A DNA stretch of 64,000 bases from Cellvibrio sp. 79 (lineage in GTDB: Bacteria; Pseudomonadota; Gammaproteobacteria; Pseudomonadales; Cellvibrionaceae): the NCBI GenBank assembly GCA_003056245.1, contig MVDH01000003.1:1155957-1219956 (forward strand), given 5' to 3'. Positions within the stretch are counted from its first letter, which is position 1. Each line of letters starts with the position of its first letter. Below, in pieces: positions 1 to 8,994 of this stretch. A model generated the notes under the pieces. That model was not told the DNA's origin. It saw nothing but the letters and a program-made list of their open reading frames with translations, and did not search any database. The translations under genes were made by a program, and so were the position numbers.

Positions 1-759
1 ACTCGAATGGCCCAAGCCAAAAAATATCAGCACACTCACCAGCAGGAAGGTGGTGTAGTTACCCAACAAGCCCATGGTTTCAAAATCGGTGCTGATACCA
101 AAGCCAATGGAGAGGATAATCATCGCCGCGACCAGCACAGCCCAGAAGCGAATTACCAAAAAGCCAATGACGAGAATTTTTAGCCAGGTTAAATCGATTT
201 TATCAATATCAGAAAAATTGGTACGGATGTGCTGTGTGTAGCGTTTGATTTCAATCAGGCAAATCACTCCCAGTACTACACGGAAAATTTCGCGAAATAA
301 CGTTACATAATTCATTACTTGTGGCGCAAGCGCGAGATCATATTGCTCCTGAATCGTTTTCTTATCGCTCACGTCCAGACTGTAATAAAACAATAACTGG
401 TATCCGACATATAAAATAAAAGGTAATAAATAAACCAGATCGGTGAGTTTCAGGTGGTAATCCTTATAAATTAGCGAACGCGTATACCAAAGCAACAACG
501 GCCCTTCCAGCCAATACCCGAAGCCGAAGACATAAAATAAATTCGGTGACCATTCAATGGCGATATGGCGAAACTCTGCGCCGAAGCTGATCAGAATATC
601 CAGTGGAATCGCTGCCTGTTGCAACAGGAAGAAAGCGAGAAATACATTGCGAATGTAATGCTCACGTTTGATGGTTAACAACAGAAGTGCAAATAAAATA
701 CATTGATAGGCTGTCATCAACAGCACTACATCGTGGGTATTAAAAATAACCTCGTACAT
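1..759 (-). CDS. N-terminal membrane region of a probable AraC-family transcriptional regulator (truncated by window edge)
   Basis: Own reverse-strand translation from ATG at 759 (MYEVIFNTHDVVLLMTAYQCILFALLLLTIKRE...) stays open to position 1. Multi-TM pattern typical of membrane-anchored AraC regulators; HTH not in window. Not in ORF track because the stop lies outside. Confidence 0.65.
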   Translation of the reverse strand, partial: MYEVIFNTHDVVLLMTAYQCILFALLLLTIKREHYIRNVFLAFFLLQQAAIPLDILISFGAEFRHIAIEWSPNLFYVFGFGYWLEGPLLLWYTRSLIYKDYHLKLTDLVYLLPFILYVGYQLLFYYSLDVSDKKTIQEQYDLALAPQVMNYVTLFREIFRVVLGVICLIEIKRYTQHIRTNFSDIDKIDLTWLKILVIGFLVIRFWAVLVAAMIILSIGFGISTDFETMGLLGNYTTFLLVSVLIFFGLGHSS

Positions 760-950
760 GGCAAGGGGACTCCTGTAAGGCTGTACCACATTATTAGTTT
801 TCTAATTCAGCCAGATGCGGTGGTTTTTGTTATGGCCGCACTAATTGCAGATTCGCGGAAGGGCTTATGGTGCTCTGGAATCTATGTGATCCGGATCATA
901 CCATTGAACTAAAAAAGCCAGAACCAAATAAACCGGAAAAATCCCCAAAT

Positions 951-979
951 AAAAACGGAGCCATTAAGGCCCCGTTTTT
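951..979. terminator. Hairpin terminator, probably for the proline iminopeptidase gene
   Basis: AAAAACGGaGCCATTAAGGCcCCGTTTTT inverted repeat with A/T flanks. Confidence 0.6.
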
Positions 980-993
980 ACACGCAGAGAAAA

Positions 994-1965
994 TCAGGCC
1001 AATTGGTCGCCGGTTTTCAGGATCTTCTTGGCAAGGTCATCGGTTGCGCGGATCAGCGCATCCACTATTCCCGGCTCACGCGAGGCGTGGCCTGCTTCGC
1101 GGATAATTTGCAACTCCGAACCCGGCCAGGCTTTGTGCAACGCGTAAGCATTGTCGAGCGGGCAAATAACATCGTAACGGCCATGCACAATGGTACCGGG
1201 AATGTTCGCCAGTTTATGGGCATCGCGCAATATCTGGTTATGCTCCAGAAACGCATCGTTCACAAAATAGTGAGCTTCTATGCGTGCAAGTGATAGCGCG
1301 CGATGCGGTTCGGTAAATGATTCAACAACTTCAGGGCTCGGCTTCAGGGTTGCCGTCCTGCCCTCCCAGCAAGCCCAGGTTTTGGCGGCAGACATTTGCT
1401 GGATCTGGTTTTCGCCGATCAGTTGGCGATAGTAGGCACCGATCATATCACCGCGTTCTTCCTCGGGAATTTGGGCTATAAAATCATCCCAGTAATCCGG
1501 GAATAAACGGCTTGCTCCTTCCTGATAAAACCACAGCAGATCTTCGCGGCGACAAAGGAAGATCCCGCGCAGGATCAAACCCAATACGCGCTCGGGATAG
1601 GTTTGTGCGTAAACAAGGCTGAGCGTTGAACCCCAGGAACCGCCAAATAAAACCCATTGATCGATACCCAATGTGGTGCGAATGACTTCGATATCTTCCA
1701 CCAGTTTTTGCGTGGTGTTGCCTTCAAGTTCTGCATGGGGACGGGAGCGGCCTGAACCGCGCTGATCAAAAAGGACTATGCGATACACTTCGGGATCAAA
1801 AAAACGCCGGTCATATTTTCCGCAACCCGCACCCGGTCCGCCATGAACAAACAACACCGGAATTCCATCGGGATTTCCGGATTCGTCGACATACAATTCG
1901 TGGGGAGGCTCTACGGCAATTTGGTGACGCTGGTAGGGTTTTATCTCGGGATAAAAAATCTGCAT
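994..1965 (-). CDS. pip: Proline iminopeptidase (alpha/beta hydrolase)
   Basis: HGGPGAGCG, DQRGSGRS and GGSWGSTL nucleophile motifs; 323 aa. Confidence 0.93.
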   Translation of the reverse strand: MQIFYPEIKPYQRHQIAVEPPHELYVDESGNPDGIPVLFVHGGPGAGCGKYDRRFFDPEVYRIVLFDQRGSGRSRPHAELEGNTTQKLVEDIEVIRTTLGIDQWVLFGGSWGSTLSLVYAQTYPERVLGLILRGIFLCRREDLLWFYQEGASRLFPDYWDDFIAQIPEEERGDMIGAYYRQLIGENQIQQMSAAKTWACWEGRTATLKPSPEVVESFTEPHRALSLARIEAHYFVNDAFLEHNQILRDAHKLANIPGTIVHGRYDVICPLDNAYALHKAWPGSELQIIREAGHASREPGIVDALIRATDDLAKKILKTGDQLA

Positions 1966-2150
1966 AAACTCGCCTTGTTCAGATCAATCGTATATGACTG
2001 GTGCGGGGTAACGTCCACTAAAGGTAGCACAGGGCCTGCTTCAAGCACGGCATTTTCGCAAGGAAAAGCAGATACGTGCCACATATTTTGGCGCCATGGT
2101 GGTTTATTGTTCAAAGCAACCCGTTTTTTCCCACGACAGTGCCGGCACTC

Positions 2151-2175
2151 CTGACATAAACTGTCAGCAACTGAC
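2151..2175. promoter_or_regulatory. Candidate operator: CTGACA-TAAAC-TGTCAG-CAA-CTGAC
   Basis: 6-bp perfect inverted repeat plus a third half-site, about 40-60 bp upstream of the WYL regulator start. Confidence 0.4.
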
Positions 2176-2211
2176 TATAGGCTGCCAACATTCTTCACGA
2201 AGGAGCACGCC

Positions 2212-3003
2212 ATGCACCGCGCAGAACGCCTTTTCCAACTGACAACCCTGCTACGCAATCGCCGTACCGTACTGACCGCGAAACAATTGAGCGATCACCT
2301 GCGCGTATCCGAGCGCACGATTTATCGCGATATTCAATCCCTGAGCTTGTCCGGCGTACCCATCGAAGGTGAAGCGGGTGTGGGTTATCGCTTGTCCCAT
2401 CGCTACCAGTTGCCGCCACTGATGTTTGATCGCGAAGAAGTGGAGGCCTTACTCCTCGGCGCACGCATGGTGAGCAGTTGGGGGGATACCGATATGGCGA
2501 TCCACGCTAACCAGGCGATCCAGAAAATCCTGGCAGTATTGCCCGATCATTTACGCCACAGTGATGAAACCTTACCGCTGCTGGTGCCAAATATGGAGGA
2601 GGTACAAAAGTATTACACCGCCCACAGCCAACCCATGCGTGAAGCCATACGGTTACGCCGCTGCGTAATTATCGATTACGTGCGGGCCGATGACATACAA
2701 AGTTCGCGCACCATTGAACCGCTCGGGCTAATTTTCTGGGGTAAAGTCTGGACACTGGTGGCGTGGTGCCAATTGCGCAATGACTACCGCACTTTCCGCC
2801 TTGACCGCATTCAAGCCACGGTGATCTCCGATCAGGGTTTTGAAACCCATGATCAAAAAAGCCTCAAGCATTTTTTGAATTTAATGAAAGAAAGGTGTGA
2901 ACAGGATTCGGAAAATTTCGTGGCTGGCCAATCCCCAGCCACAAAAAATGTGCACGAAGAAAATGCACAGGAAGATGCTATACCGGAATTAATCGACGCT
3001 TGA
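2212..3003 (+). CDS. YafY-type transcriptional regulator (HTH + WYL domain)
   Basis: N-terminal HTH (RTVLTAKQLSDHLRVSERTIYRDIQSL) and WYL-like region (EPLGLIFWGKVWTLVAWCQLRNDYRTFRLDRI). Confidence 0.9.
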   Translation: MHRAERLFQLTTLLRNRRTVLTAKQLSDHLRVSERTIYRDIQSLSLSGVPIEGEAGVGYRLSHRYQLPPLMFDREEVEALLLGARMVSSWGDTDMAIHANQAIQKILAVLPDHLRHSDETLPLLVPNMEEVQKYYTAHSQPMREAIRLRRCVIIDYVRADDIQSSRTIEPLGLIFWGKVWTLVAWCQLRNDYRTFRLDRIQATVISDQGFETHDQKSLKHFLNLMKERCEQDSENFVAGQSPATKNVHEENAQEDAIPELIDA

Positions 3004-3031
3004 ATTAGAGCTATCTGTATTGGAGCTAACA

Positions 3032-3631
3032 ATGACAAAACAGGAAAAATGCCGCTGCAGCTGGTGCGGCGACGACCCTTTGTATTGCGAATATCACGAT
3101 CAGGAATGGGGCGTGCCGTTATTTGACGAACAAAAACTCTTTGAATTTCTAGTTCTGGAGGCAGCGCAAGCAGGGCTTTCCTGGATTACGGTATTGCGCA
3201 AACGCGAAAATTATCGCAAAGCCTTTGATAATTTCGACCCGCAGAAAATCGCACGCTACACACCGGCAAAAATTGAAAAGTTAATGCAGAACGAAGGCAT
3301 TATCCGCAATCGGTTAAAAATCGAGAGCGCGATAAAAAATGCAAAAGCGTTTCTTGAAATGAAAAAAAATGGTGAAAGCTTTAGTGATTTTGTCTGGAGT
3401 TTTGTTAACCACAAACCGATCCAGAATAAATTGCGCGGCATGCAGGATGCGGTGGCCAGCACGCCCGAATCCGACGCCATGAGTAAAGCGCTCAAGAAAA
3501 AAGGCTTCAACTTCGTCGGCACCACCATTTGCTACGCGTATATGCAAGCCTGCGGTATGGTTAATGATCATTTTGCCGATTGCCACCGCCACAAGGAATG
3601 TGTTGCCCTCGCCAAACAAATTACCCGTTAG
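3032..3631 (+). CDS. tag: DNA-3-methyladenine glycosylase I
   Basis: CSWCGDDPLYCEYHDQEWGVP...EAAQAGLSWITVLRKRENYR...GFNFVGTTICYAYMQACGMVNDH; start MTKQEK at 3032 (ORF opens at 3020). Confidence 0.95.
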   Translation: MTKQEKCRCSWCGDDPLYCEYHDQEWGVPLFDEQKLFEFLVLEAAQAGLSWITVLRKRENYRKAFDNFDPQKIARYTPAKIEKLMQNEGIIRNRLKIESAIKNAKAFLEMKKNGESFSDFVWSFVNHKPIQNKLRGMQDAVASTPESDAMSKALKKKGFNFVGTTICYAYMQACGMVNDHFADCHRHKECVALAKQITR

Positions 3632-3795
3632 CATCCGCTTTATCTCGCGCTTAACACTCCTTGAATTGCCTGCCACCGGCAGGCTTGTTACCCTGCCATC
3701 CACTATTAGAGTCAACCGCTAAAGGCTGAACGCACCTGGCATACATTTCACCACTATTTTAACCAATCGTTTTTTTTGTTATTTGGAGCTTATCG

Positions 3796-4923
3796 ATGAA
3801 ATATTCCCTGCTGGGTGCTGCGTTGTGTTTTTCACTGGCAATACCATTCGCGACTGCCAAACCGCTGGATATCAAAACGGAAAGCGGCGCTATTCGTGTA
3901 AATACCATTGCTGAAGGTCTGGAAAATGTCTGGAGCCTCGCGTTCTTACCCGATGGCAAAATGTTGGTGACGGAAAAAGCCGGCCGTATGCGCATAGTCT
4001 CCCCGGATGGAAAATTGAGCGAGCCGCTACAGGGTTTGCCAAAAATTTATAACCAGGGACAAGCAGGTTTGCTGGACGTAGTACTTGCACCGGACTTTGC
4101 CACCAGTAAAAAAATCTATTTCAGTTATTCAGAACCGGATGCAAAAGGCGCTAATAGCACCGCTGTTAGCCACGCTGTCCTCAACGGCAATAAATTGGAA
4201 AAAGTCACGCGCATATTCAGCCAGAAACCTAAAGTGGATTCGAATAACCACTATGGTTCACGCCTGGTGTGGGCTACCGACGGAACGTTATTCATCACTC
4301 TGGGTGAACGCTACAGTGAAAAAGATAAGGCCCAGACATTAGATAATCACCAGGGCAAAGTAATTCGTATCAATGCTGACGGCACTATTCCGAAAGATAA
4401 CCCCTTTGTAAAAACACCGGGTGCATTACCGGAGATCTGGTCCTATGGCCATCGCAATGTGCAAGGCGCGGCAATTAATCCGCTCACCAAAAAATTGTGG
4501 ACCGGCGAACATGGCCCGCAAGGTGGTGATGAATTGAATATCGACGAAGCCGCTAAAAACTACGGCTGGCCGGTGATCACCTATGGTGAAAATTACGGCG
4601 GCGGAAAAATAGGTGAGGGCACGCACAAGCAAGGCATGGAACAACCTGCTTATAAATGGGTGCCATCAATTGCCACTGCCGGATTTATTTTCTACACCGG
4701 CGATAAATTCCCGCAATGGAAAAATAATATTTTACTCACTAACCTGAAAGAACAAACACTGGTGCGACTGGTTTTGGATGGCGACAAAATTGTTAAAGAA
4801 GAACGTTTGTTGAAGAATGAATTGGGCCAGCGTTTACGTTCAGTGATACAAGGACCAGACGGCCTTGTGTATATTGTTACCGATGAAAGCAAAGGCAAGA
4901 TTTTGCAAATAGCCCCCCTGTAA
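3796..4923 (+). CDS. PQQ-dependent aldose sugar dehydrogenase family protein (secreted)
   Basis: Signal peptide; GLENVWSLAFLPDGKMLVTEKAGRM, SYGHRNVQGAAINP, GEHGPQGGDELN motifs of the YliI/Asd beta-propeller family. Confidence 0.92.
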   Translation: MKYSLLGAALCFSLAIPFATAKPLDIKTESGAIRVNTIAEGLENVWSLAFLPDGKMLVTEKAGRMRIVSPDGKLSEPLQGLPKIYNQGQAGLLDVVLAPDFATSKKIYFSYSEPDAKGANSTAVSHAVLNGNKLEKVTRIFSQKPKVDSNNHYGSRLVWATDGTLFITLGERYSEKDKAQTLDNHQGKVIRINADGTIPKDNPFVKTPGALPEIWSYGHRNVQGAAINPLTKKLWTGEHGPQGGDELNIDEAAKNYGWPVITYGENYGGGKIGEGTHKQGMEQPAYKWVPSIATAGFIFYTGDKFPQWKNNILLTNLKEQTLVRLVLDGDKIVKEERLLKNELGQRLRSVIQGPDGLVYIVTDESKGKILQIAPL

Positions 4924-4932
4924 TCATTCAAT

Positions 4933-4962
4933 AAAAATTCCCGCTCCGGCGGGAATTTTTAT
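4933..4962. terminator. Intrinsic terminator
   Basis: AAAAATTCCCGCTCCGGCGGGAATTTTT downstream of the sugar dehydrogenase. Confidence 0.8.
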
Positions 4963-5007
4963 TTTCATTGCCCAACAAAACACATTACCTGATATGAGCT
5001 GATAGCA

Positions 5008-5409
5008 ATGAGTGCAGAGTTATTATTTGTATACGGCACATTGCGGCGCGACTGCCCTACTGGCGCACATCAAAAATATCTGGCGGGAGCCGAATTTATT
5101 GCCAATGCACAGGTACATGGTAAACTTTATCGCGTCAGCTATTACCCTGCCCTGGTGCTGGAAGAAAATGCACAAGACGCATTCTGGATTCGCGGTGAAG
5201 TCTATCAGCTGGCAAGCCCGGACCAATTAGGGGCGCTGGATGCCTACGAAGAATGCGATTATCCCGCGCAACCGCATCAGGAATATCAACGCAAACGCCA
5301 TGAAGTAATCACCGTTGCGGGAGAAAAACTGCAGGTCTGGATCTACGCCTATCAACACTCAATCACCCATTTGCCATTAATTGAATCCGGTGATTTTTTA
5401 AACCCTTGA
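5008..5409 (+). CDS. Gamma-glutamylcyclotransferase-like (AIG2/YtfP family) protein
   Basis: N-terminal LLFVYGTLRRDCP and GEVYQL...LDAYEECDYP motifs. Confidence 0.85.
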   Translation: MSAELLFVYGTLRRDCPTGAHQKYLAGAEFIANAQVHGKLYRVSYYPALVLEENAQDAFWIRGEVYQLASPDQLGALDAYEECDYPAQPHQEYQRKRHEVITVAGEKLQVWIYAYQHSITHLPLIESGDFLNP

Positions 5410-5532
5410 CTGTTGTCGTTCATAACCATCGCACAAATAACTGCTCACATCCCCTCGCACTTTGTTGTTTCAAGATATACTTGCGCCCAATTACCTTGTT
5501 CACCATTGCTGCATGTTGTCGGGAGTCCTGTT

Positions 5533-6555
5533 ATGAGTCGCTTCACCGCTTTGAATTACGACATAGATCCGGTATTTCATGCGGCAAACAAGCCCCCCTC
5601 CCGCATAGGCGTGTTATTGGTTAATCTCGGGACACCCGATGAGCCTACCGCACCGGCATTGCGCCGTTACCTGAAAGAGTTTTTATCAGATCCGCGCGTG
5701 GTAGAAATACCGCGCCTGGTTTGGTTAACCATTTTGCATGGCATTATTTTGCGCACCCGCCCGAAAAAATCGGCAGCCCTTTATAAAAGTGTCTGGACCA
5801 GCGAGGGCTCGCCGTTACTTGTGATTAGCAAGCAACAACAAGTCGCTATCCAGCAGCAATTAGGTGACAGCTACAGCGTTAAGTTAGGAATGCGCTATGG
5901 CAATCCATCAATCACCAATGCTTTGCGTGAATTACAAAAAGAGGGCGTGCGCAAAATTATCGTGTTGCCGTTATATCCTCAGTATGCGGGCCCCACGACG
6001 GGATCTACCTTTGATGCGGTTACCAACGAATTGAAAAGCTGGCGCTGGGTGCCTGAATTGCACTTCATTAATAATTACTGTGATCAGCCGTTATACGTTG
6101 AGGCACTGGCCAACTCCATACGCGAACACATCGAAAAAAATGGTTTACCAGAGAAAATAATTTTTTCCTATCACGGCATGCCCAAACGCTTTCTCACTGC
6201 TGGTGACCCTTATTTTTGCTTCTGCCAAAAAACAACGCGACTGGTGCAAGAGAAATTGCAGCTGGATAAAAATATTTGTATCAGTAGTTTTCAATCGCGT
6301 TTCGGCCGCGCTGAATGGTTGAAACCTTATACCAGTGAAACACTGGAAAACCTGCCGAAAGAAGGTGTAAAGAATATTGCAATTGTATCGCCAGCATTTA
6401 GCGCTGACTGCCTGGAAACGCTGGAAGAATTGATGGTGGAAAATCGCCACGTTTTTTTAAGTGCCGGAGGGGAAAAATACGCTTACATTCCGGCATTAAA
6501 TACCAGACCGGATCACATTTACGCATTATCTGATTTGGTAAAACAGCATTCGTAA
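5533..6555 (+). CDS. hemH: Ferrochelatase
   Basis: GVLLVNLGTPDEPTAPALRRYLKEFLSDPRVVEIP, PLYPQYAGPTTGS, FSYHGMP; likely start MSRFTALN at 5533 (ORF opens at 5413). Confidence 0.95.
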   Translation: MSRFTALNYDIDPVFHAANKPPSRIGVLLVNLGTPDEPTAPALRRYLKEFLSDPRVVEIPRLVWLTILHGIILRTRPKKSAALYKSVWTSEGSPLLVISKQQQVAIQQQLGDSYSVKLGMRYGNPSITNALRELQKEGVRKIIVLPLYPQYAGPTTGSTFDAVTNELKSWRWVPELHFINNYCDQPLYVEALANSIREHIEKNGLPEKIIFSYHGMPKRFLTAGDPYFCFCQKTTRLVQEKLQLDKNICISSFQSRFGRAEWLKPYTSETLENLPKEGVKNIAIVSPAFSADCLETLEELMVENRHVFLSAGGEKYAYIPALNTRPDHIYALSDLVKQHS

Positions 6556-6618
6556 TTCAAACTTCAAATATCTGTAGTAATGTATGTTTTGATTTATTCA
6601 TTCAACAAGGAGTCATCC

Positions 6619-7161
6619 ATGAAAAAATATTTATCATCATTAATTGTCGCGAGTTTTATCAGTATTCCGTCATTAGTATGGGCTGGTGATGAAAGTGGCC
6701 TTTATATCGGCGGCAGTGTTGGTCAATCAGGTATTGACGCAAGTGTCGATGATTTTAGTTTCGATGAAGATGCCACAGGTTACAAAGTATTATTTGGTTA
6801 CAACTTTGGCCTGATCCCACTGATTGATCTGGCGGTAGAGGCGGATTATCGCGATTTCGGCAGTTTTAAGGATGGCAAAAATAATATCAAATCCGATATT
6901 ACCTCTGTTGATGTTTACGGCCTTGCCGGATTAAACCTTGGTTTGCTCGGTGTGTTTGCCAAAGTAGGTTATGCAGATACCGATGTTGATACCATTGTCG
7001 ATGAAGGAAAATTCACTTCGTCCGAGAGCAGCAACACTTACGGAATAGGTGCAAGGATTCAATTGGGCTCCCTCGCCGTTCGTGCTGAATATGAAGAGTT
7101 TGACGTGGATAATATTGATGACTTGTCCATGTGGTCACTCGGCGCCACCTATACATTTTAA
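6619..7161 (+). CDS. Outer-membrane beta-barrel (porin-like) protein
   Basis: Signal peptide MKKYLSSLIVASFISIPSLVWA; alternating beta pattern and C-terminal aromatic SLGATYTF. Confidence 0.8.
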   Translation: MKKYLSSLIVASFISIPSLVWAGDESGLYIGGSVGQSGIDASVDDFSFDEDATGYKVLFGYNFGLIPLIDLAVEADYRDFGSFKDGKNNIKSDITSVDVYGLAGLNLGLLGVFAKVGYADTDVDTIVDEGKFTSSESSNTYGIGARIQLGSLAVRAEYEEFDVDNIDDLSMWSLGATYTF

Positions 7162-7190
7162 TCTGCACTCTCCAATTTGACCGCACCATC

Positions 7191-7218
7191 GCCCCTCTCT
7201 CGTTAATACAAGAGGGGC
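7191..7218. repeat. Hairpin (possible weak terminator)
   Basis: GCCCCTCT...AGAGGGGC, 8-bp perfect stem, no clear T tract. Confidence 0.45.
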
Positions 7219-7322
7219 ATCACCATCAATTCTATTTTCAATCTGATGAGTAAGGCCATCGCCCCAACAGCGTAAGAAAAGTCGACAGCTATTTTTCATT
7301 TACTGATCCCCCTAGAATAGCC

Positions 7323-7377
7323 GCGCCGTCGGAGCCTTAGTCCGATAAGGAGTAGCTATCGGAGGTACGCACGGCGT
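7323..7377 (+). ncRNA. Candidate structured 5' leader / cis-regulatory RNA of the PEP-CTERM gene
   Basis: Closing stem CGCCGT (7324-7329)/ACGGCG (7371-7376); inner CCTTA (7335-7339)/TAAGG (7346-7350); TCCGA (7341-7345) can pair with TCGGA at 7329-7333 or 7359-7363. See finding. Confidence 0.45.
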
Positions 7378-7411
7378 TAATCTTCATCAAATTACTCTAA
7401 GGATAAGCTTT

Positions 7412-8107
7412 ATGAAAATTGCAAAAATTGCGTCTGCATTTGCAGGCTTGGTGCTGGGTGCCAGTGCTTTTCAAGCTAACGCGCTTCCGTTTGAAGTAGA
7501 TATTACCGTTGATAATTCCTATGCGCTTTACTACGGTACTGAAACCACTGCAACCAACTTTGTTGGCAGTAACGGTGACTGGACCAACACTGAAAGTTAC
7601 ACATTTGATTTGCCTAAAGATCACTTCATCTATGTAGTAACCCAATCTGATCTGGCAGTTGCACAAGGTTTCCTTGCGCAATTCACCAACCTGAGCAATA
7701 ACTCACGCTTTTACAGCCAGGATTCACAATGGCAAGTAACTGCAACCGGCCACTATGGTTTTGCTCCTTATGACAACACTCCAACCAGCTTTGCTGAATT
7801 GAATGCGCAACTGGCATTGGCGAATGCAGGCACTAACCCATCAGCTGGCTGGGTAGGGACAACCGCAGGGAATGCAAACGGCGCATCCCCATGGGGAACT
7901 CGCCCCGAGATTGATGCCGCTGCTCGCTGGGTATGGTACAGCAGCAACGGTGATCTCAATCCAACTGAACCTGGCTTCGATCACGACGAATACCTGATTT
8001 TCCGTATCGCAGTAAACTCTTCCACTGAAGTACCTGAACCAGCAAACCTGGCGCTGCTCGGTTTAGGCTTGTTAGGTTTGGGTTTTGCAAGAAAGCGCAA
8101 AGTGTAA
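7412..8107 (+). CDS. PEP-CTERM sorting-domain protein (exosortase substrate)
   Basis: Signal peptide and C-terminal VPEPANLALLGLGLLGLGFARKRKV. Confidence 0.9.
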   Translation: MKIAKIASAFAGLVLGASAFQANALPFEVDITVDNSYALYYGTETTATNFVGSNGDWTNTESYTFDLPKDHFIYVVTQSDLAVAQGFLAQFTNLSNNSRFYSQDSQWQVTATGHYGFAPYDNTPTSFAELNAQLALANAGTNPSAGWVGTTAGNANGASPWGTRPEIDAAARWVWYSSNGDLNPTEPGFDHDEYLIFRIAVNSSTEVPEPANLALLGLGLLGLGFARKRKV

Positions 8108-8361
8108 TTCTGCTTTTTTCGATTGCGTCGCAGGGCGCAATCGAAAACCTGCCATTTTTAATTTAGTCGCATTTATCTCCTTTTATTTTTTTTCCGATCA
8201 TTCTCACACCCCAAAAGCCCCCCAAACTGCATTTATTGCAATGGCATTCATAGCCTCCACTAACAAATTATTCTCAATTAGTTTAAAAACTATCAAATGT
8301 ATAACAACTTCCTTACTATGAGGGCTTCACAACCAGAGAATCAACGTCATCCGGCCATATT

Positions 8362-8994
8362 ATGGAATCGCTACCAATCATCGAAAAAGCCAGCATTACA
8401 TTACGTGACCGATTACGTGAGGAAACCGCAACCATTCACCAATCATTACATCGCAATACCGGATTGCACCGGCTGACCCACCTCGATTGCTCACGCTCTC
8501 TATATATAGAGGTATTAAGCATTTTCTTTCATTTTTATCGGGGATTGGAAGAGTATTTCGCCCCGGTTACCCGGCGCTTTATGCATGAAGCAAAACCGCT
8601 ATCCTGGCTGGAAAAAGATTTTTTAATAATGAACCATATCACTCCGCCAGAGTCTCTTTCTTTTGGGGCGAATTTAACAAATAACGTGATGCTCCCACCG
8701 TGTATCGAGACATACATTGGATATTTGTATGTGAAGCAAGGCTCAACACTAGGCGGGCAAACCATTAGCAAACACCTTAAAAAATCACTTTCACTTGAAC
8801 CAGGTGTAACACAATTTTTTTTCGCCGGGTTTGGCGATCAAACAGCCCATCATTGGAAAGCATTTCTTAATTATATTGCCCAACATGAAGCCAGCCTGGA
8901 TACAGATCTGGTAGTTAAAAGTGCCCAAACTTATTTTGAAATTCTCGGCCAGTTGTTCAATCAATATTTTTCCCCAGGGGATATAAATGAATAA
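8362..8994 (+). CDS. bphO: Biliverdin-producing heme oxygenase
   Basis: Bacterial heme oxygenase-like LRDRLREETATIHQSLHR...; 8-bp overlap with a bacteriophytochrome gene. Confidence 0.82.
   Translation: MESLPIIEKASITLRDRLREETATIHQSLHRNTGLHRLTHLDCSRSLYIEVLSIFFHFYRGLEEYFAPVTRRFMHEAKPLSWLEKDFLIMNHITPPESLSFGANLTNNVMLPPCIETYIGYLYVKQGSTLGGQTISKHLKKSLSLEPGVTQFFFAGFGDQTAHHWKAFLNYIAQHEASLDTDLVVKSAQTYFEILGQLFNQYFSPGDINE

Noticed and set aside
7323-7377. GEMM-type c-di-GMP riboswitch
   Set aside because: The leader lacks the conserved tetraloop/receptor and characteristic core of c-di-GMP-I as I recall it; kept as an unclassified structured leader.
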